Program-made: the position numbers and the translations under genes
The notes under the pieces: model-generated
What the model saw: only the letters and a program-made list of their open reading frames with translations
What the model was told of the DNA's origin: nothing
Database searches by the model: none
Source of the DNA: Burkholderiaceae bacterium
GTDB taxonomy: Bacteria > Pseudomonadota > Gammaproteobacteria > Burkholderiales > Burkholderiaceae_C
Direction of reading: 5' to 3'
DNA length: 64,000 nt
NCBI GenBank assembly: GCA_023150375.1
Contig: JAKLLA010000003.1
Coordinates: forward strand, 62,001 to 126,000
In this document: piece by piece, positions 51,344 to 60,256 of the stretch
Numbering within the stretch: position 1 is the first letter of the stretch
Layout of the letters: the number at the start of each line of letters is the position of its first letter

Positions 51344-52528
51344 TCACCCCGCCCCGAGCCGCCACAGCGAGGTGACCTCGCGCACACGCGCCTCGTGCAG
51401 CGGATCGCTCGCGTCGCTGGCCTTGGGGTGGCGCGGCCGGGCATCCAGCCGGCCGAGCACGCGCAGGCCGGCCGCTTCGATCCAGCCGGCCAGCTCGCCC
51501 GGGCGGCGCAGGCCGAGGTGCTCGGCCAGGTCGGAGAGGATCAGCCAGCCCTCGCCACCGGGGCTCAGGTGCGCCGCCAGGCCGGCCAGGAAGCCGCGCA
51601 GCATGCGGCTGTCTTCGTCGTAGACCGCATGCTCGAGCGGCGAGCTCGGCCGCCCCGGCAGCCAGGGCGGGTTGCAGACCACCACCTCGGCCCGGCCCGC
51701 CGGGTAGAGATCGGCCGACTGCAGCGTGACATGGTCGGCCACGCCCAGGCGCTGCAGGTTCTCGGCCGCGCAGGCCAGCGCCCGGGCATCCAGGTCGGTG
51801 GCCACGACCTGGGCCGCACCGCGCCGCGCCAGCAGGGCCGCCAGCACCCCGGTGCCGGTGCCCAGGTCGAAGGCGCAGGCCGGCGCCCGCCCCCCGGGCC
51901 AGGGCGCCTGCGCCACCAGGTCGACATACTCGCCACGCACCGGCGAGAACACCCCGTAGTGCGGATGGATGCGCGCGGTCTGCCCGGGGCCGGCCAGGCG
52001 CGCCAGCGCCGGCAGCTCCACCCCGCGGCGGCGCCATTCGTGCGCGCTGATCGCCCCCAGCAGCTCGCGCAGCGAGGCCACCGCCCGGCCTGCCGCCAGC
52101 GGCCCCCAGGCCTCCTGGCAGGCCGCGGCCACGTCGGGCGCGCGCCGCAGGGGAATGCGCCAGCCCGCCTCGAAGGGCAGCAGCAGCGCCCCCAGGATGC
52201 GGGCGCGCTGCGCCTGCGCCATGCGGTGGCGGTGGAAGCGCTCGGGAAAGGGCAGCGGCGCAGGCGCCCGCCGCGGCGGCCGATCGGCCCGCCGGGCCAG
52301 CGCCTGCAGCAGCTGACGGGCATTCTGGAAGTCGCCCTGCCAGAGCAGCCCGGTGCCCTCGCTGGCCAGCGCCCAGGCGCGGTCGGCCGGCAGGCGGTCG
52401 TCGACCCGCTCCAGCCGCCGGGGCGGGGCCAGGCCGCGCTCGGATTGCCACAGCGCACTGTGCACGCAGCCGGCCGCCTCCCACTCGAGGCGGGCCGGTG
52501 CCGCCGCCGTCACGCCCGGGCCCGTCAT
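51344..52528 (-). CDS. class I SAM-dependent methyltransferase
   Basis: 394-residue protein with a C-terminal Rossmann methyltransferase: motif I DLGTGTGVLAALLARRG (near 220) and motif IV CNPPWLPG (near 287), the NPPW type seen in N5-glutamine or exocyclic-amino methyltransferases (PrmC/RsmC/RlmG-like). The N-terminal 190 residues are Arg/Ala-rich and helical without clear homology. ATG at 52528 overlaps the upstream MAPEG stop by 4 nt. Target RNA or protein unknown. It is convergent with trkH, with only 6 bp between the stop codons. Confidence 0.85.
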   Translation of the reverse strand: MTGPGVTAAAPARLEWEAAGCVHSALWQSERGLAPPRRLERVDDRLPADRAWALASEGTGLLWQGDFQNARQLLQALARRADRPPRRAPAPLPFPERFHRHRMAQAQRARILGALLLPFEAGWRIPLRRAPDVAAACQEAWGPLAAGRAVASLRELLGAISAHEWRRRGVELPALARLAGPGQTARIHPHYGVFSPVRGEYVDLVAQAPWPGGRAPACAFDLGTGTGVLAALLARRGAAQVVATDLDARALACAAENLQRLGVADHVTLQSADLYPAGRAEVVVCNPPWLPGRPSSPLEHAVYDEDSRMLRGFLAGLAAHLSPGGEGWLILSDLAEHLGLRRPGELAGWIEAAGLRVLGRLDARPRHPKASDASDPLHEARVREVTSLWRLGAG

Positions 52529-52914
52529 TGCGGCCACGCCAGCAGCGCCCCGGCCAGCGCCGCCAGCAGCAGCGCGACGATGGGCAGGAAGCTGAGCACG
52601 AAGCCCAGCGACCGACTCTTCGGATCGCGGGTGTAGCTGCGCCAGTACAGCATCCGGCCGACCAGGTACACCGCCCCGACGGCCGCCACCGCGACCGGCG
52701 ACCAGTACATCGCCGCCAGCCACAGCGCCGGCAGGAAGGCCACCAGCAGCTCGAGCGTGTTCATCTGCACGCGGTAGATCCGCTCGAACTGCGCGTGCCC
52801 GGTCACCGCCGGCGCGTCGACGCCGTAGCGCCCACGCGCCTGGCCGACCAGCGCGCCGAAGAACAGGTACTGCAGCAGCGCCAGCACCGCCACCAGATGA
52901 ATCGCGGACATCAT
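52525..52914 (-). CDS. MAPEG family membrane protein
   Basis: 129-residue membrane protein with four hydrophobic segments. FERIYRVQMNTLELLVAFLPALW is typical of MAPEG (membrane-associated proteins in eicosanoid and glutathione metabolism; FERxxRVQxNxxE motif). Likely an inner-membrane glutathione-linked enzyme, though the bacterial role is unknown. Two ATGs are adjacent (52914, 52911). It ends 4 nt inside the methyltransferase gene start, giving translational coupling. Confidence 0.88.
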   Translation of the reverse strand: MMSAIHLVAVLALLQYLFFGALVGQARGRYGVDAPAVTGHAQFERIYRVQMNTLELLVAFLPALWLAAMYWSPVAVAAVGAVYLVGRMLYWRSYTRDPKSRSLGFVLSFLPIVALLLAALAGALLAWPQ

Positions 52915-53013
52915 GGACTCCCGATCGGACGACAGGCCCCTGCCTGCCACGGCCGACGCCAGGAGTCTAGGCGCTTGCGCCCCGGGCCGCAGCGCGACAC
53001 CGGTCGGCGCGCA

Positions 53014-53205
53014 TCAGCGCCCCAGATCCTTCGCCGACACCCCCGCAATGCCCCAGTTCTCCTTGGGCATCTCGTGGATCCAGACGCGGATGGTTTCCAC
53101 CTTCGCGTCGGTGGCCTCGTGCAGGGCCTGGGTCACCTTCTCGATGACGGCCTTCTTCTGCTCGGGCGTGCGGCCTTCGAGCATGTAGATCTGGGCGAAC
53201 GGCAT
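53014..53205 (-). CDS. dmpI: 4-oxalocrotonate tautomerase
   Basis: 63-residue small tautomerase. After removal of Met, the catalytic Pro1 is followed by R11 and R39 (matching the active-site arginines of XylH) and W50. It converts 2-hydroxymuconate to 2-oxo-3-hexenedioate in the meta-cleavage lower pathway, the substrate for DmpH. AGGAG lies upstream of the ATG. It is the last gene of the minus-strand operon, behind the Bug gene with a 19-nt gap. Confidence 0.93.
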   Translation of the reverse strand: MPFAQIYMLEGRTPEQKKAVIEKVTQALHEATDAKVETIRVWIHEMPKENWGIAGVSAKDLGR

Positions 53206-53224
53206 GGCGGCTGGCTCCTGGCCC

Positions 53225-54223
53225 TCACTCGGGCTTGATGTTGGCGCGCTGGATCACCTGCGACCAGCGCGCGGTCTCGTCGCGGATGGTGCTGGCGAAC
53301 TGCTCGGGGGTGGTGGGCTGCGGCTCGGCGCCGATCTGGGCAAAGCGCTCGGCTGCATCGGCCGACTTCAGCGCCTCGGTGACGACGCGGTTGAGCGTGG
53401 CGATCACGTCCTTGGGCGTGCCGGCCGGGGCGATCAGGCCGAACCAGGTCGGCACGTCGAAGCCCGGGAAGCCCTGCTCGGCCACGGTGGGCACGTTGGG
53501 CAGCAGCTTGGCGCGGCTGGCCGAGGTGACCGCGATGGCCTTCAGCTTGCCCGACTGCACGTGCTGCGCCGCGCTGGTCAGCGAGCTTTCCACGCTCACC
53601 AGCACGTTGCCGGCCAGCAGGTCCTGCACCGCCTGCGCGGTGCCCTTGTAGGGCACGTGCTGCAGATCCACGCCGGCCAGCGACTGCAGGTACTCGCCGG
53701 CCAGGTGGTTGGCCGTGCCGATGCCGGAGCTGGCGTAGCTGAGCTTGCCCGGATTCGCCTTGGCATAGGCCAGCATGCCCTTCAGGTCATTGAAGGGTGC
53801 CGAGGGATGCGCCAGGATGGCGCCCTTGGCGATGCCCACCATCGTCACCGGCGCGAGGTCCTTCTGCACCTGGTAGGGCAGCTTCGCGTACAGCCCCGGC
53901 GCGATCGCCAGGCTCGAGATCGCCCCGATGCCCAGCGTGTAGCCGTCCGGCGCGGCCTTGGCCACCGCGTCGGTGCCGAGGTTGCCGCCCGCACCGGCGC
54001 GGTTCTCGACCACCACGGTCTGCTTCAGCGCGTCGCCGATCGCCTTGGCGACGTAGCGGCCCATGATGTCGGTGGGACCGCCCGGCGCGAAGGGCACGAT
54101 GACCTTGATGGTCTTGCTGGGGTAGGCCTCGGCGGCCAGCACGGAGCCGGTGGCCGCAGCGCCCAGGGTGGTCAGCGCGGCCAGTGCCAGCACGCGGCGG
54201 CGGGAGGAAAAGTGTTGCGTCAT
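53225..54223 (-). CDS. Bug-family tripartite tricarboxylate transporter substrate-binding protein
   Basis: 332-residue periplasmic receptor of the Bug/TctC family, which is very abundant in Burkholderiales. Signal peptide with SSRRR and a hydrophobic stretch, cleaved near ALA/AEAYP. Ligand-binding KVIVPFAPGGPTDIMGR and NRAGAGGNLGTDAVAKAAPDGYTL are family hallmarks. It stands without TctA/TctB permease genes, so its transporter partner is elsewhere or it acts as an orphan sensor. It sits in the aromatic-acid catabolic operon, suggesting an aromatic or meta-pathway ligand. ATG at 54223 is preferred over a TTG at 54241. Confidence 0.9.
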   Translation of the reverse strand: MTQHFSSRRRVLALAALTTLGAAATGSVLAAEAYPSKTIKVIVPFAPGGPTDIMGRYVAKAIGDALKQTVVVENRAGAGGNLGTDAVAKAAPDGYTLGIGAISSLAIAPGLYAKLPYQVQKDLAPVTMVGIAKGAILAHPSAPFNDLKGMLAYAKANPGKLSYASSGIGTANHLAGEYLQSLAGVDLQHVPYKGTAQAVQDLLAGNVLVSVESSLTSAAQHVQSGKLKAIAVTSASRAKLLPNVPTVAEQGFPGFDVPTWFGLIAPAGTPKDVIATLNRVVTEALKSADAAERFAQIGAEPQPTTPEQFASTIRDETARWSQVIQRANIKPE

Positions 54224-54237
54224 CTTCGAAACTTCGT

Positions 54238-55275
54238 TCAATCGATCTTCAGTCCACGCTCACGCGCCATCGTCATCGCCGTGTCCTCGATCATGTCTTC
54301 CTGACCGCCGACCATCTTCTTGCGGCCCAGCTCGACCAGGATGTCGCGTGCCGACAGCCCGTACTTGGCCGCCGCGCGCTTGGCGAACAGCAGGAAGCTG
54401 CCGTACACGCCCGCGTAGCCCAGCGTCAGCGCGTCGCGGTCGATGCGGATCGGGAAGTCCATGATCGGGAAGACCAGGTCCTCGGCCACGTCCTGGATCT
54501 TCCAGACGTCCACGCCGGTCTGCGCGCCCATGCGGTCCAGCACCGCGACCAGCACCTCCATCGGCGTGTTGCCGGCGCCGGCACCCAGGCCGGCCGCGGC
54601 GGCGTCGATGCGCGTGGCGCCGCACTCGATCGCCGCGATGCTGTTGGCCACGCCCATGGCCAGGTTGTGGTGGCCGTGGAAGCCCAGCTCGGTCTCGGGC
54701 TTCAGGGCTTCACGCACCGCGCTCAGTCGCTCTTTCACGCCGTCGGGCAGCAGGTAGCCGGCCGAGTCGGTGACGTAGATGCAATTGGCGCCGTAGCTCT
54801 CCATCAGCCTGGCCTGCTCGACCAGCTTCTGCGGGCTGGCCATGTGCGCCATCATCAGGAAGCCCACCGTGTCCATGTCCATCTTGCGGGCCATGGTGAT
54901 GTGCTGCTCGCTCACATCGGCCTCGGTGCAGTGGGTGGCCACGCGGATGGTGTGCACGCCCAGGCCGTGCGCCATCTTCAGGTGGTCGACGGTGCCGATG
55001 CCCGGCAGCAGCAGCGCGCTGACCTTGGCCTGCTTCATCAGCGGGATGACCGCGCCCAGGTACTCCTCGTCGGTGTGGGCCGGGAAGCCGTAGTTGACCG
55101 AGCTGCCGCCCAGGCCGTCGCCGTGGGTGACCTCGATCAGCGGCACGCCCGCGGCGTCCAGGCCTTGGGCGATCGACTTCATCTGGTCCAGCGACATGAG
55201 GTGGCGCTTCGGGTGCATGCCGTCGCGCAGGGTCATGTCGTGCAGGGTGATCTTCTTGCCTTGCAGGTCGCTCAT
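54238..55275 (-). CDS. dmpG: 4-hydroxy-2-oxovalerate aldolase
   Basis: 345-residue class II aldolase (HMG-like TIM barrel). DMTLRDGMH (about 13-21) contains the metal-site Asp and active Arg, and HGHHNLAMG (about 200-208) supplies the metal-binding histidines. It cleaves 4-hydroxy-2-oxovalerate to pyruvate and acetaldehyde, which DmpF oxidises; the two form a channelling complex. AAGGAG ribosome-binding site before ATG. It is 24 nt downstream of the dmpF gene. Confidence 0.97.
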   Translation of the reverse strand: MSDLQGKKITLHDMTLRDGMHPKRHLMSLDQMKSIAQGLDAAGVPLIEVTHGDGLGGSSVNYGFPAHTDEEYLGAVIPLMKQAKVSALLLPGIGTVDHLKMAHGLGVHTIRVATHCTEADVSEQHITMARKMDMDTVGFLMMAHMASPQKLVEQARLMESYGANCIYVTDSAGYLLPDGVKERLSAVREALKPETELGFHGHHNLAMGVANSIAAIECGATRIDAAAAGLGAGAGNTPMEVLVAVLDRMGAQTGVDVWKIQDVAEDLVFPIMDFPIRIDRDALTLGYAGVYGSFLLFAKRAAAKYGLSARDILVELGRKKMVGGQEDMIEDTAMTMARERGLKID

Positions 55276-55299
55276 GGTGTTCTCCTTGGATCGGCGGGC

Positions 55300-56214
55300 T
55301 CAGGCGGCGGCGACCGGTTCGAGGGTGAGGCGCCCGGCGAGCATTTCCTCGGCGAACATCTCGGCGGTGCGGGCAGCGGCGGCGGTCATGATGTCCAGGT
55401 TGCCGGCGTACTTGGGCAGGTAGTCGCCCAGGCCTTCGACTTCCATGTAGACCGAGACGCGCTGGCCGTCGAAGACGGGACCGTTCACCAGCTTGTAGCC
55501 CGGCACGTACTTCTGCACCTCGCGGATCATCGCGTGGATGCTTTCGGTGATGCCTTCGCGGTTGACCTCGCCCTCGACCAGGCAGTGCACCGTGTCGCGC
55601 ATGATCAGCGGCGGCTCGGCCGGGTTGATGATGATGATGGCCTTGCCCTTCTTCGCACCGCCCACGCGCTCGACCGCGCCCGCGGTGGTGCGGGTGAACT
55701 CGTCGATGTTCTTGCGCGTGCCGGGGCCGACCGAGCGGCTGGACACGGTGGCGACGATCTCGCCGTAGGCCACGGGCTGCACGCGCGACACCGCAGCCAC
55801 CATCGGGATGGTGGCCTGGCCACCGCAGGTGACCATGTTGACGTTCATTTCCTTCTTGCCGACGTGTTCCTTCAGGTTCACGGGCGGCACGCAGAAGGGG
55901 CCGATGGCCGCGGGCGTGAGGTCGATCATCAGCGCGCCCTGGGCGTTGACCTTGCGCGAGTTCTCGGCGTGCACGTAGGCGCTGGTGGCGTCGAAGACGA
56001 TCTGCACGCCGTCGGCCTTCATGTGCGGGACGAGCCCGTCCACGCCCTCGGCGGTGGTCTTGATGCCCATCTCGCGGGCGCGCTTGAGGCCGTCGGACTC
56101 GGGGTCGATGCCCACCATCCACACCGGCTCGAGCACCGGGCTGCGCTTCAACTTGGCCAGCAGGTCGGTGCCGATGTTGCCGGGACCGATCAGGGCGCAC
56201 TTGATCTTGTTCAT
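55300..56214 (-). CDS. dmpF: acetaldehyde dehydrogenase (acylating)
   Basis: 304-residue acylating aldehyde dehydrogenase producing acetyl-CoA from acetaldehyde, NAD and CoA. Rossmann [15 protein letters not shown] (about 8-22), catalytic cysteine in [13 protein letters not shown] (near 132) and [17 protein letters not shown] (about 204-220). The length matches DmpF/BphJ. It precedes dmpG, its physical partner. ATG at 56214 is the family start ([10 protein letters not shown]). Confidence 0.97.
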   Translation of the reverse strand: MNKIKCALIGPGNIGTDLLAKLKRSPVLEPVWMVGIDPESDGLKRAREMGIKTTAEGVDGLVPHMKADGVQIVFDATSAYVHAENSRKVNAQGALMIDLTPAAIGPFCVPPVNLKEHVGKKEMNVNMVTCGGQATIPMVAAVSRVQPVAYGEIVATVSSRSVGPGTRKNIDEFTRTTAGAVERVGGAKKGKAIIIINPAEPPLIMRDTVHCLVEGEVNREGITESIHAMIREVQKYVPGYKLVNGPVFDGQRVSVYMEVEGLGDYLPKYAGNLDIMTAAAARTAEMFAEEMLAGRLTLEPVAAA

Positions 56215-56253
56215 CGGGGTGTCCTCGGAAAGGGAGAGGGAAGTTCGAAAGGG

Positions 56254-57045
56254 TCAGAGGCTGCGCACCACGCCGCCTTCGACACGCAGGGCCGCACCCT
56301 GGGTGGCCGCGGCCAGCGGGCTGCAGACGTAGGCAACCATCGAGGCCACCTCGTCGGGCTGGATGAAGCGCTTGAGGATCGAGGTGGGCCGGCCGTGGGC
56401 GAAGAAGTCGCGCGCCGCCTCGTCGAAGGTCTGGCCCTGACCGCTGGCCAGCGTGGCGAAGAAGTCCTCGGCGCCCTGCGTCAGCGTCGGGCCGGGCAGC
56501 ACACTGTTGACCGTGACACCGGTGCCGGCGCAGGTCTCCGCCAGGCCGCGGGCCACCGAGATCTGCGCCGACTTGGTCATGCCGTAGTGCACCATCTCCG
56601 CGGGCGGGCACAGGCCGGACTCGCTGGAGATGAAGACGATGCGGCCCCAGTTGCGCCGCTTCATCGTCGGCAGGTAGGCGCGCGCCAGGCGCACGCCGCT
56701 CATCACGTTGGTCTCGAAGAAGCGCAGCCAGTCGGCGTCCGGGATGTCCTCGAAGGGCTTCGGATCGAAGATGCCCAGGTTGTTGACCAGCACGTCCACG
56801 TCCGGGCAGGCCGCCACCAGCGCGGCGCAGCCCTCGGCGCTGGCGAGGTCGGCGGTGACGCCGGTCACCTCGGCGCCGGGGCAGGCGTCGCGCAGGCGGG
56901 CCAGCGCCGCCTCCACGCGGTCGGCCGCACGGCCGTTGACGACCACGGCGGCGCCTTCGGCGGCCAGGGCCTTGGCGATCGCGAAGCCGATGCCGGCGGT
57001 GGAGCCGGTCACCAGGGCGCGTTTTCCTTGGAGTTGCAGGTCCAT
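56254..57045 (-). CDS. short-chain dehydrogenase/reductase
   Basis: 263-residue SDR. Cofactor motif TGSTAGIGFAIAKAL (about 14-28), NNLG, catalytic Ser in ISSESG, and YGMTK (Tyr and Lys, about 155-159), the classical triad. The substrate is unknown. It lies within the meta-pathway operon, 4 nt after the ABM/membrane-protein gene and 39 nt before dmpF, so it may oxidise or reduce an aromatic-pathway intermediate. Cofactor preference (NAD or NADP) was not determined. Confidence 0.9.
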   Translation of the reverse strand: MDLQLQGKRALVTGSTAGIGFAIAKALAAEGAAVVVNGRAADRVEAALARLRDACPGAEVTGVTADLASAEGCAALVAACPDVDVLVNNLGIFDPKPFEDIPDADWLRFFETNVMSGVRLARAYLPTMKRRNWGRIVFISSESGLCPPAEMVHYGMTKSAQISVARGLAETCAGTGVTVNSVLPGPTLTQGAEDFFATLASGQGQTFDEAARDFFAHGRPTSILKRFIQPDEVASMVAYVCSPLAAATQGAALRVEGGVVRSL

Positions 57046-57049
57046 GGGG

Positions 57050-57622
57050 TCAGGAAGCTTTGGGCGCGGGGTGCAGCCAGGGCTTGAGCCACTGCGTCAG
57101 CCGCGGTGCGACGCCCCAGGTCATGATCAGCACCACCAGCGCGGTGATCACCATCGTGCGCGGCACCAGCGGCCAGTCGGCCATCAGCGGCGCCACGGTG
57201 AGGAAGAGGAGCAGCACCGTCGGGAAGATGCCCAGCCAGGTGACCACGGCCACCTTCCAGCGCGGCGGCGGGGTCAGCTTCGGCCCCTTGGGCTCGACGA
57301 ACCAGTGCGCCAGGCCGGTGAGCTGGCGCAGCTGCTGCCCACCCTCGGTGTGCGGTGCCACCGCAGTCAGCCCCAGCGAGCGCACCGGCGAGTTCTGCCA
57401 GGCGGCGAGGTGCTCGGCCGAGTCGTAGGCGAAGATGACGTGGTAGAGGTTGCCCTCCCCGCCGTCATCACCGCTCGCGTCCTCGCCCGGTCGGACCAGG
57501 TGCCCGCCGAGGTGGCCGGGGAAGGTGGCCGCCGCGGCGATCATCTGCGTCATCGCCGCCTCGAAGGCGGCCTCGTGGCCGGCCTTGACGCGGCGGGTCA
57601 CCAGCACCGTGACCGGCGTCAT
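57050..57622 (-). CDS. antibiotic biosynthesis monooxygenase (ABM)-domain protein with membrane tail
   Basis: 190-residue protein. Residues about 1-110 form an ABM-type dimeric ferredoxin-like fold (MTPVTVLVTRRVKAGHEAAF at the start). Residues 125-182 contain two hydrophobic segments, so the domain is anchored in the inner membrane. ABM-TM proteins have no defined activity. ATG at 57622. It sits between dmpD and the SDR gene in the meta-pathway operon; the gap before it (57623-57731) holds a GC-rich repeat-like sequence. Confidence 0.82.
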   Translation of the reverse strand: MTPVTVLVTRRVKAGHEAAFEAAMTQMIAAAATFPGHLGGHLVRPGEDASGDDGGEGNLYHVIFAYDSAEHLAAWQNSPVRSLGLTAVAPHTEGGQQLRQLTGLAHWFVEPKGPKLTPPPRWKVAVVTWLGIFPTVLLLFLTVAPLMADWPLVPRTMVITALVVLIMTWGVAPRLTQWLKPWLHPAPKAS

Positions 57623-57654
57623 GTGAGCCCCTCGTCCGACGGGTACGTCGGCCG

Positions 57655-57669
57655 ATCCCCCGAGGGGAT
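57655..57669. repeat. GC-rich hairpin in the dmpD-ABM intercistronic gap
   Basis: ATCCCC, three bases, GGGGAT: a short perfect dyad in the 109-bp gap (57623-57731) that also contains repeated GGGCCGG/CGGCCC words. It resembles intercistronic repeats I recall from Burkholderiales and may stabilise or attenuate the transcript. Confidence 0.35.
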
Positions 57670-57731
57670 GGCGGGCCGGCTTGGGAGCGGCCCGGCGCTC
57701 GGCCCGCTCGCAGGGGTGAGGACCCGGTGAG

Positions 57732-58577
57732 TCATGGCTGCGCGTCCGCCTCGGCGAGGAAGTCGCCCACCAGCCGCGCGAAGCGCCCGGCGTGCTCGAT
57801 CTGCGTCCAGTGGCCGCAGTGGCCGAAGACATGCAGCTGGCTGTTGGGGATCCAGTCGGCCAGCGTCAGCGAGTTCGACAGCGGAATCACCCTGTCCTCA
57901 CGGCCGTGGATCACCAGTGTCTCGTGGGGCAGCGCGCGGATGTCAGCCTCGGCGCTGGCCATCGCGTCCACCCAGCGCTGGCGCGGGGCGGGGAACATGG
58001 CCGAGAACGACTCCTGGAAGCCCGGCCGGATGCTGGCCTGGTAGCGCAGCTCGGCCAGCTCGTCGGTGACCAGGGCGCGGCTGTAGGCGAAGAGGTCCAG
58101 CAGGCCCTTCATCGCCGCCAGCGAGGGCTGGTAGCCCCACACCGCATCCAGCCCCGGCGTGATCGGGAAGGGCACGCCGACGCTGCCCATCAGCACCAGC
58201 CGGCGCACGCGCTGCGGCGCTCGGATGGCCAGCGCCAGCGCCAGCGCGCCGCCGAAGGAGTTGCCCACCAGATCCACCTGCGGCAGGCCCAGCGCATCCA
58301 GCAGGTCCAGCGCCTGCTGGACCCAGACGTCCATCGAGTAGACCTGCCCCGCCGGCCGGTCGGTGAAACCGAAGCCGACCATGTCCGGCGCCAGCACGCG
58401 ACGCGCCTTGGCGAGTTCGGGCATGACAAGCCGCCAGTTGGCCCAGGCACTCACGCCCGGGCCGGAGCCGTGCACCAGCAGCACCGGCGGCTGGCCGGGC
58501 GCCGAGTGGCCGACATCGTGGCAGTTGGTGTCGAAGGCGCCGGTGCGCACGCGCCGGGCGATTTCAGGGGAGTTCAT
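57732..58577 (-). CDS. dmpD: alpha/beta hydrolase (2-hydroxymuconate semialdehyde hydrolase-like)
   Basis: 281-residue alpha/beta hydrolase of the meta-cleavage product hydrolase family. Oxyanion HGSGPGVSAWANW (about 34-46), nucleophile GNSFGG (about 107-112), acid in HGREDRVIP and base histidine in FGHCGHW. It cleaves a C-C bond of the ring-fission product, releasing 2-hydroxypenta-2,4-dienoate. The substrate side chain is not predictable, so dmpD is a working symbol. ATG at 58577 is preferred over a TTG at 58586. It starts 5 nt after the dmpH stop. Confidence 0.9.
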   Translation of the reverse strand: MNSPEIARRVRTGAFDTNCHDVGHSAPGQPPVLLVHGSGPGVSAWANWRLVMPELAKARRVLAPDMVGFGFTDRPAGQVYSMDVWVQQALDLLDALGLPQVDLVGNSFGGALALALAIRAPQRVRRLVLMGSVGVPFPITPGLDAVWGYQPSLAAMKGLLDLFAYSRALVTDELAELRYQASIRPGFQESFSAMFPAPRQRWVDAMASAEADIRALPHETLVIHGREDRVIPLSNSLTLADWIPNSQLHVFGHCGHWTQIEHAGRFARLVGDFLAEADAQP

Positions 58578-58582
58578 GGCGA

Positions 58583-59371
58583 TCAAACGAACCGCACGGA
58601 GACGCTGCCCAAGTCCTGGAAGCGCACGTTGACGCTGTCGCCGGCCTGCACCGCGATGGCCTCGGTCACACCACCGGTCATGATGAAGGTGCCGGCCGGG
58701 ATCTCCTGGCCGCGCGCGCCCAGGTGGTTGGCCATCATCGCCACCGCCGCGGCCGGGTGGCCCAGCACCGCGGCGCCGGCGGCCATGGCCATGATCTGGC
58801 CGTTCTTCTCCAGCACCACGCCCAGCGTGCGCAGGTCAAGGTCCTCGACACGGCGCGAGCGCCCGCCGATCACGAAACGCGAGGCCGAGGTGTTGTCGGC
58901 GATCACGCTCTTCAGGTCGAACTTGAAGTCGCGGTAGCGACTGTCGATGATCTCCACCGCCGGGAGGACGAAGTCGATCGCCGCCATCACCGCGCCGACG
59001 TGGCAACCCGGGCCCTTCAGCGGGGCCTTGGTGACGATGCAGATCTCGGCCTCCACCTTCGGGTGGATCAGCTCGGCCGTCTTGATCTCGCCGCCGTCCG
59101 GGCGGGCCATGTAGTCGGAGACGAAGCCGAAGCAGGGCACCTCGACGCCCATCTGCTTCATCTTCGCGAACGAGGTCAGGCCGGCCTTCAGGCCCACGGT
59201 CTTGTGGCCACGCGCTTCCTTGCGGCGACGGATCTCGTCCTGGATGTCGTAGGCATCGGCCCAGTCCATCTGCGGGTAGTCGTCGGTGATCTTGGTGACG
59301 TCGCGCGCCTCCAGCTCGGCCGATTCCAGGTGGGCGGCCAGCGCCTCGATGTCTTTGCGATCAAGTGCCAT
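58583..59371 (-). CDS. dmpH: 4-oxalocrotonate decarboxylase
   Basis: 262-residue FAH-like fold enzyme (2-oxo-3-hexenedioate decarboxylase). KVEAEICIV (metal-site glutamates), VLPAVEIIDSRYRDFKF and ADNTSASRFVIG are characteristic. It decarboxylates 2-oxo-3-hexenedioate to 2-hydroxypenta-2,4-dienoate and complexes with DmpE, encoded upstream. It is the second gene of the operon, 102 nt after dmpE with a hairpin in the gap. ATG at 59371. Confidence 0.93.
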   Translation of the reverse strand: MALDRKDIEALAAHLESAELEARDVTKITDDYPQMDWADAYDIQDEIRRRKEARGHKTVGLKAGLTSFAKMKQMGVEVPCFGFVSDYMARPDGGEIKTAELIHPKVEAEICIVTKAPLKGPGCHVGAVMAAIDFVLPAVEIIDSRYRDFKFDLKSVIADNTSASRFVIGGRSRRVEDLDLRTLGVVLEKNGQIMAMAAGAAVLGHPAAAVAMMANHLGARGQEIPAGTFIMTGGVTEAIAVQAGDSVNVRFQDLGSVSVRFV

Positions 59372-59429
59372 GGTGAATCTCTTTCTTCAGCAAGGTCCAG
59401 GCGTGGATCCGGCTCTGCCGGCCCGCTGC

Positions 59430-59450
59430 CTGCGCCCCCTCGGGGGGCAG
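59430..59450. repeat. GC-rich hairpin between dmpE and dmpH
   Basis: CTGCGCCCC and GGGGGGCAG arms (8 of 9 pairs) in the 102-bp gap 59372-59473. The word resembles a dispersed intercistronic repeat I recall from Burkholderiales genomes. It may attenuate or stabilise the operon mRNA. Confidence 0.4.
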
Positions 59451-59473
59451 CGACCGCCAGGAAGCGTGGGGGC

Positions 59474-60256
59474 TCAAATGAAGCGCACCGAGGTGCTGCC
59501 CAGGCCGCCCACGCTGGCGTGCAGGCTGTCGCCGGCCTTGACCGGCACCAGCGGGGACTGCGAGCCCGACAGGATGATGTCGCCGGCCTCGAGCGTGATG
59601 CCCAGCTGGCCCAGCGTGTTGGCCAGCCAGGCCACCGCGTTCACCGGCGAGCCCTGCACCGAGGCGCCGCAGGAGGTGGAGATGATTTCGCCGTTCTTCT
59701 CCAGCACCATGCCGGCCAGCGCCAGGTCCAGGTCGCGCGGGCTGCGGCGGGTGCCACCCAGGGTCAGCACGCCGCAGCTGGCGTTGTCCGCCACGGTGTC
59801 CTGGATCTTGATCTTCCAGTCGCGGATGCGGCTGTCGACGATCTCGAAGCAGGGCATCACGCAGTCGGTGGCGCGCAGCACGTCGGCGGCCGTCACGCCC
59901 GGGCCGGTGAGGTCGCGCGCCAGGATGAAGGCCACTTCGGCCTCGGCCTTGGGCGCGATCAGCTTGGACGTGTCCACCGGCTCGCCCTCGTTGAACACCA
60001 TGCCCGAGAGCAGGTGGCCGAAGTCGGGCTGGTTCACGCCCAGCATGTCCATCACCACCTTGCTGGTGACGCCGATCTTCTTGCCCACCACCACCTCGCC
60101 GGCGTCCAGGCGGCGCTGGATCATGCGCAGCTGGATCTGGTAGGCGTCGTCGATGGTGATGTCCGACTCGCGTTGGGTGAGCGGCTCGACCGGGATGCGG
60201 CTGAGCAGCGACTGGTACAGCTCGTCGCCGTAGCGCTGGATCTTCTGACTGTCCAT
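59474..60256 (-). CDS. dmpE: 2-hydroxypenta-2,4-dienoate hydratase
   Basis: 260-residue FAH-like fold hydratase, similar to DmpH (PKAEAEVAFIL, CFEIVDSRIRDWKIK, ADNASCGVLTLGG). It adds water to 2-hydroxypenta-2,4-dienoate, giving 4-hydroxy-2-oxovalerate for DmpG. ATG at 60256 is the family start (MDSQKIQRYGDELYQSL). It is the promoter-proximal gene of the lower meta operon. No ring-cleavage dioxygenase or semialdehyde dehydrogenase precedes it; the next gene upstream is unrelated. Confidence 0.94.
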   Translation of the reverse strand: MDSQKIQRYGDELYQSLLSRIPVEPLTQRESDITIDDAYQIQLRMIQRRLDAGEVVVGKKIGVTSKVVMDMLGVNQPDFGHLLSGMVFNEGEPVDTSKLIAPKAEAEVAFILARDLTGPGVTAADVLRATDCVMPCFEIVDSRIRDWKIKIQDTVADNASCGVLTLGGTRRSPRDLDLALAGMVLEKNGEIISTSCGASVQGSPVNAVAWLANTLGQLGITLEAGDIILSGSQSPLVPVKAGDSLHASVGGLGSTSVRFI

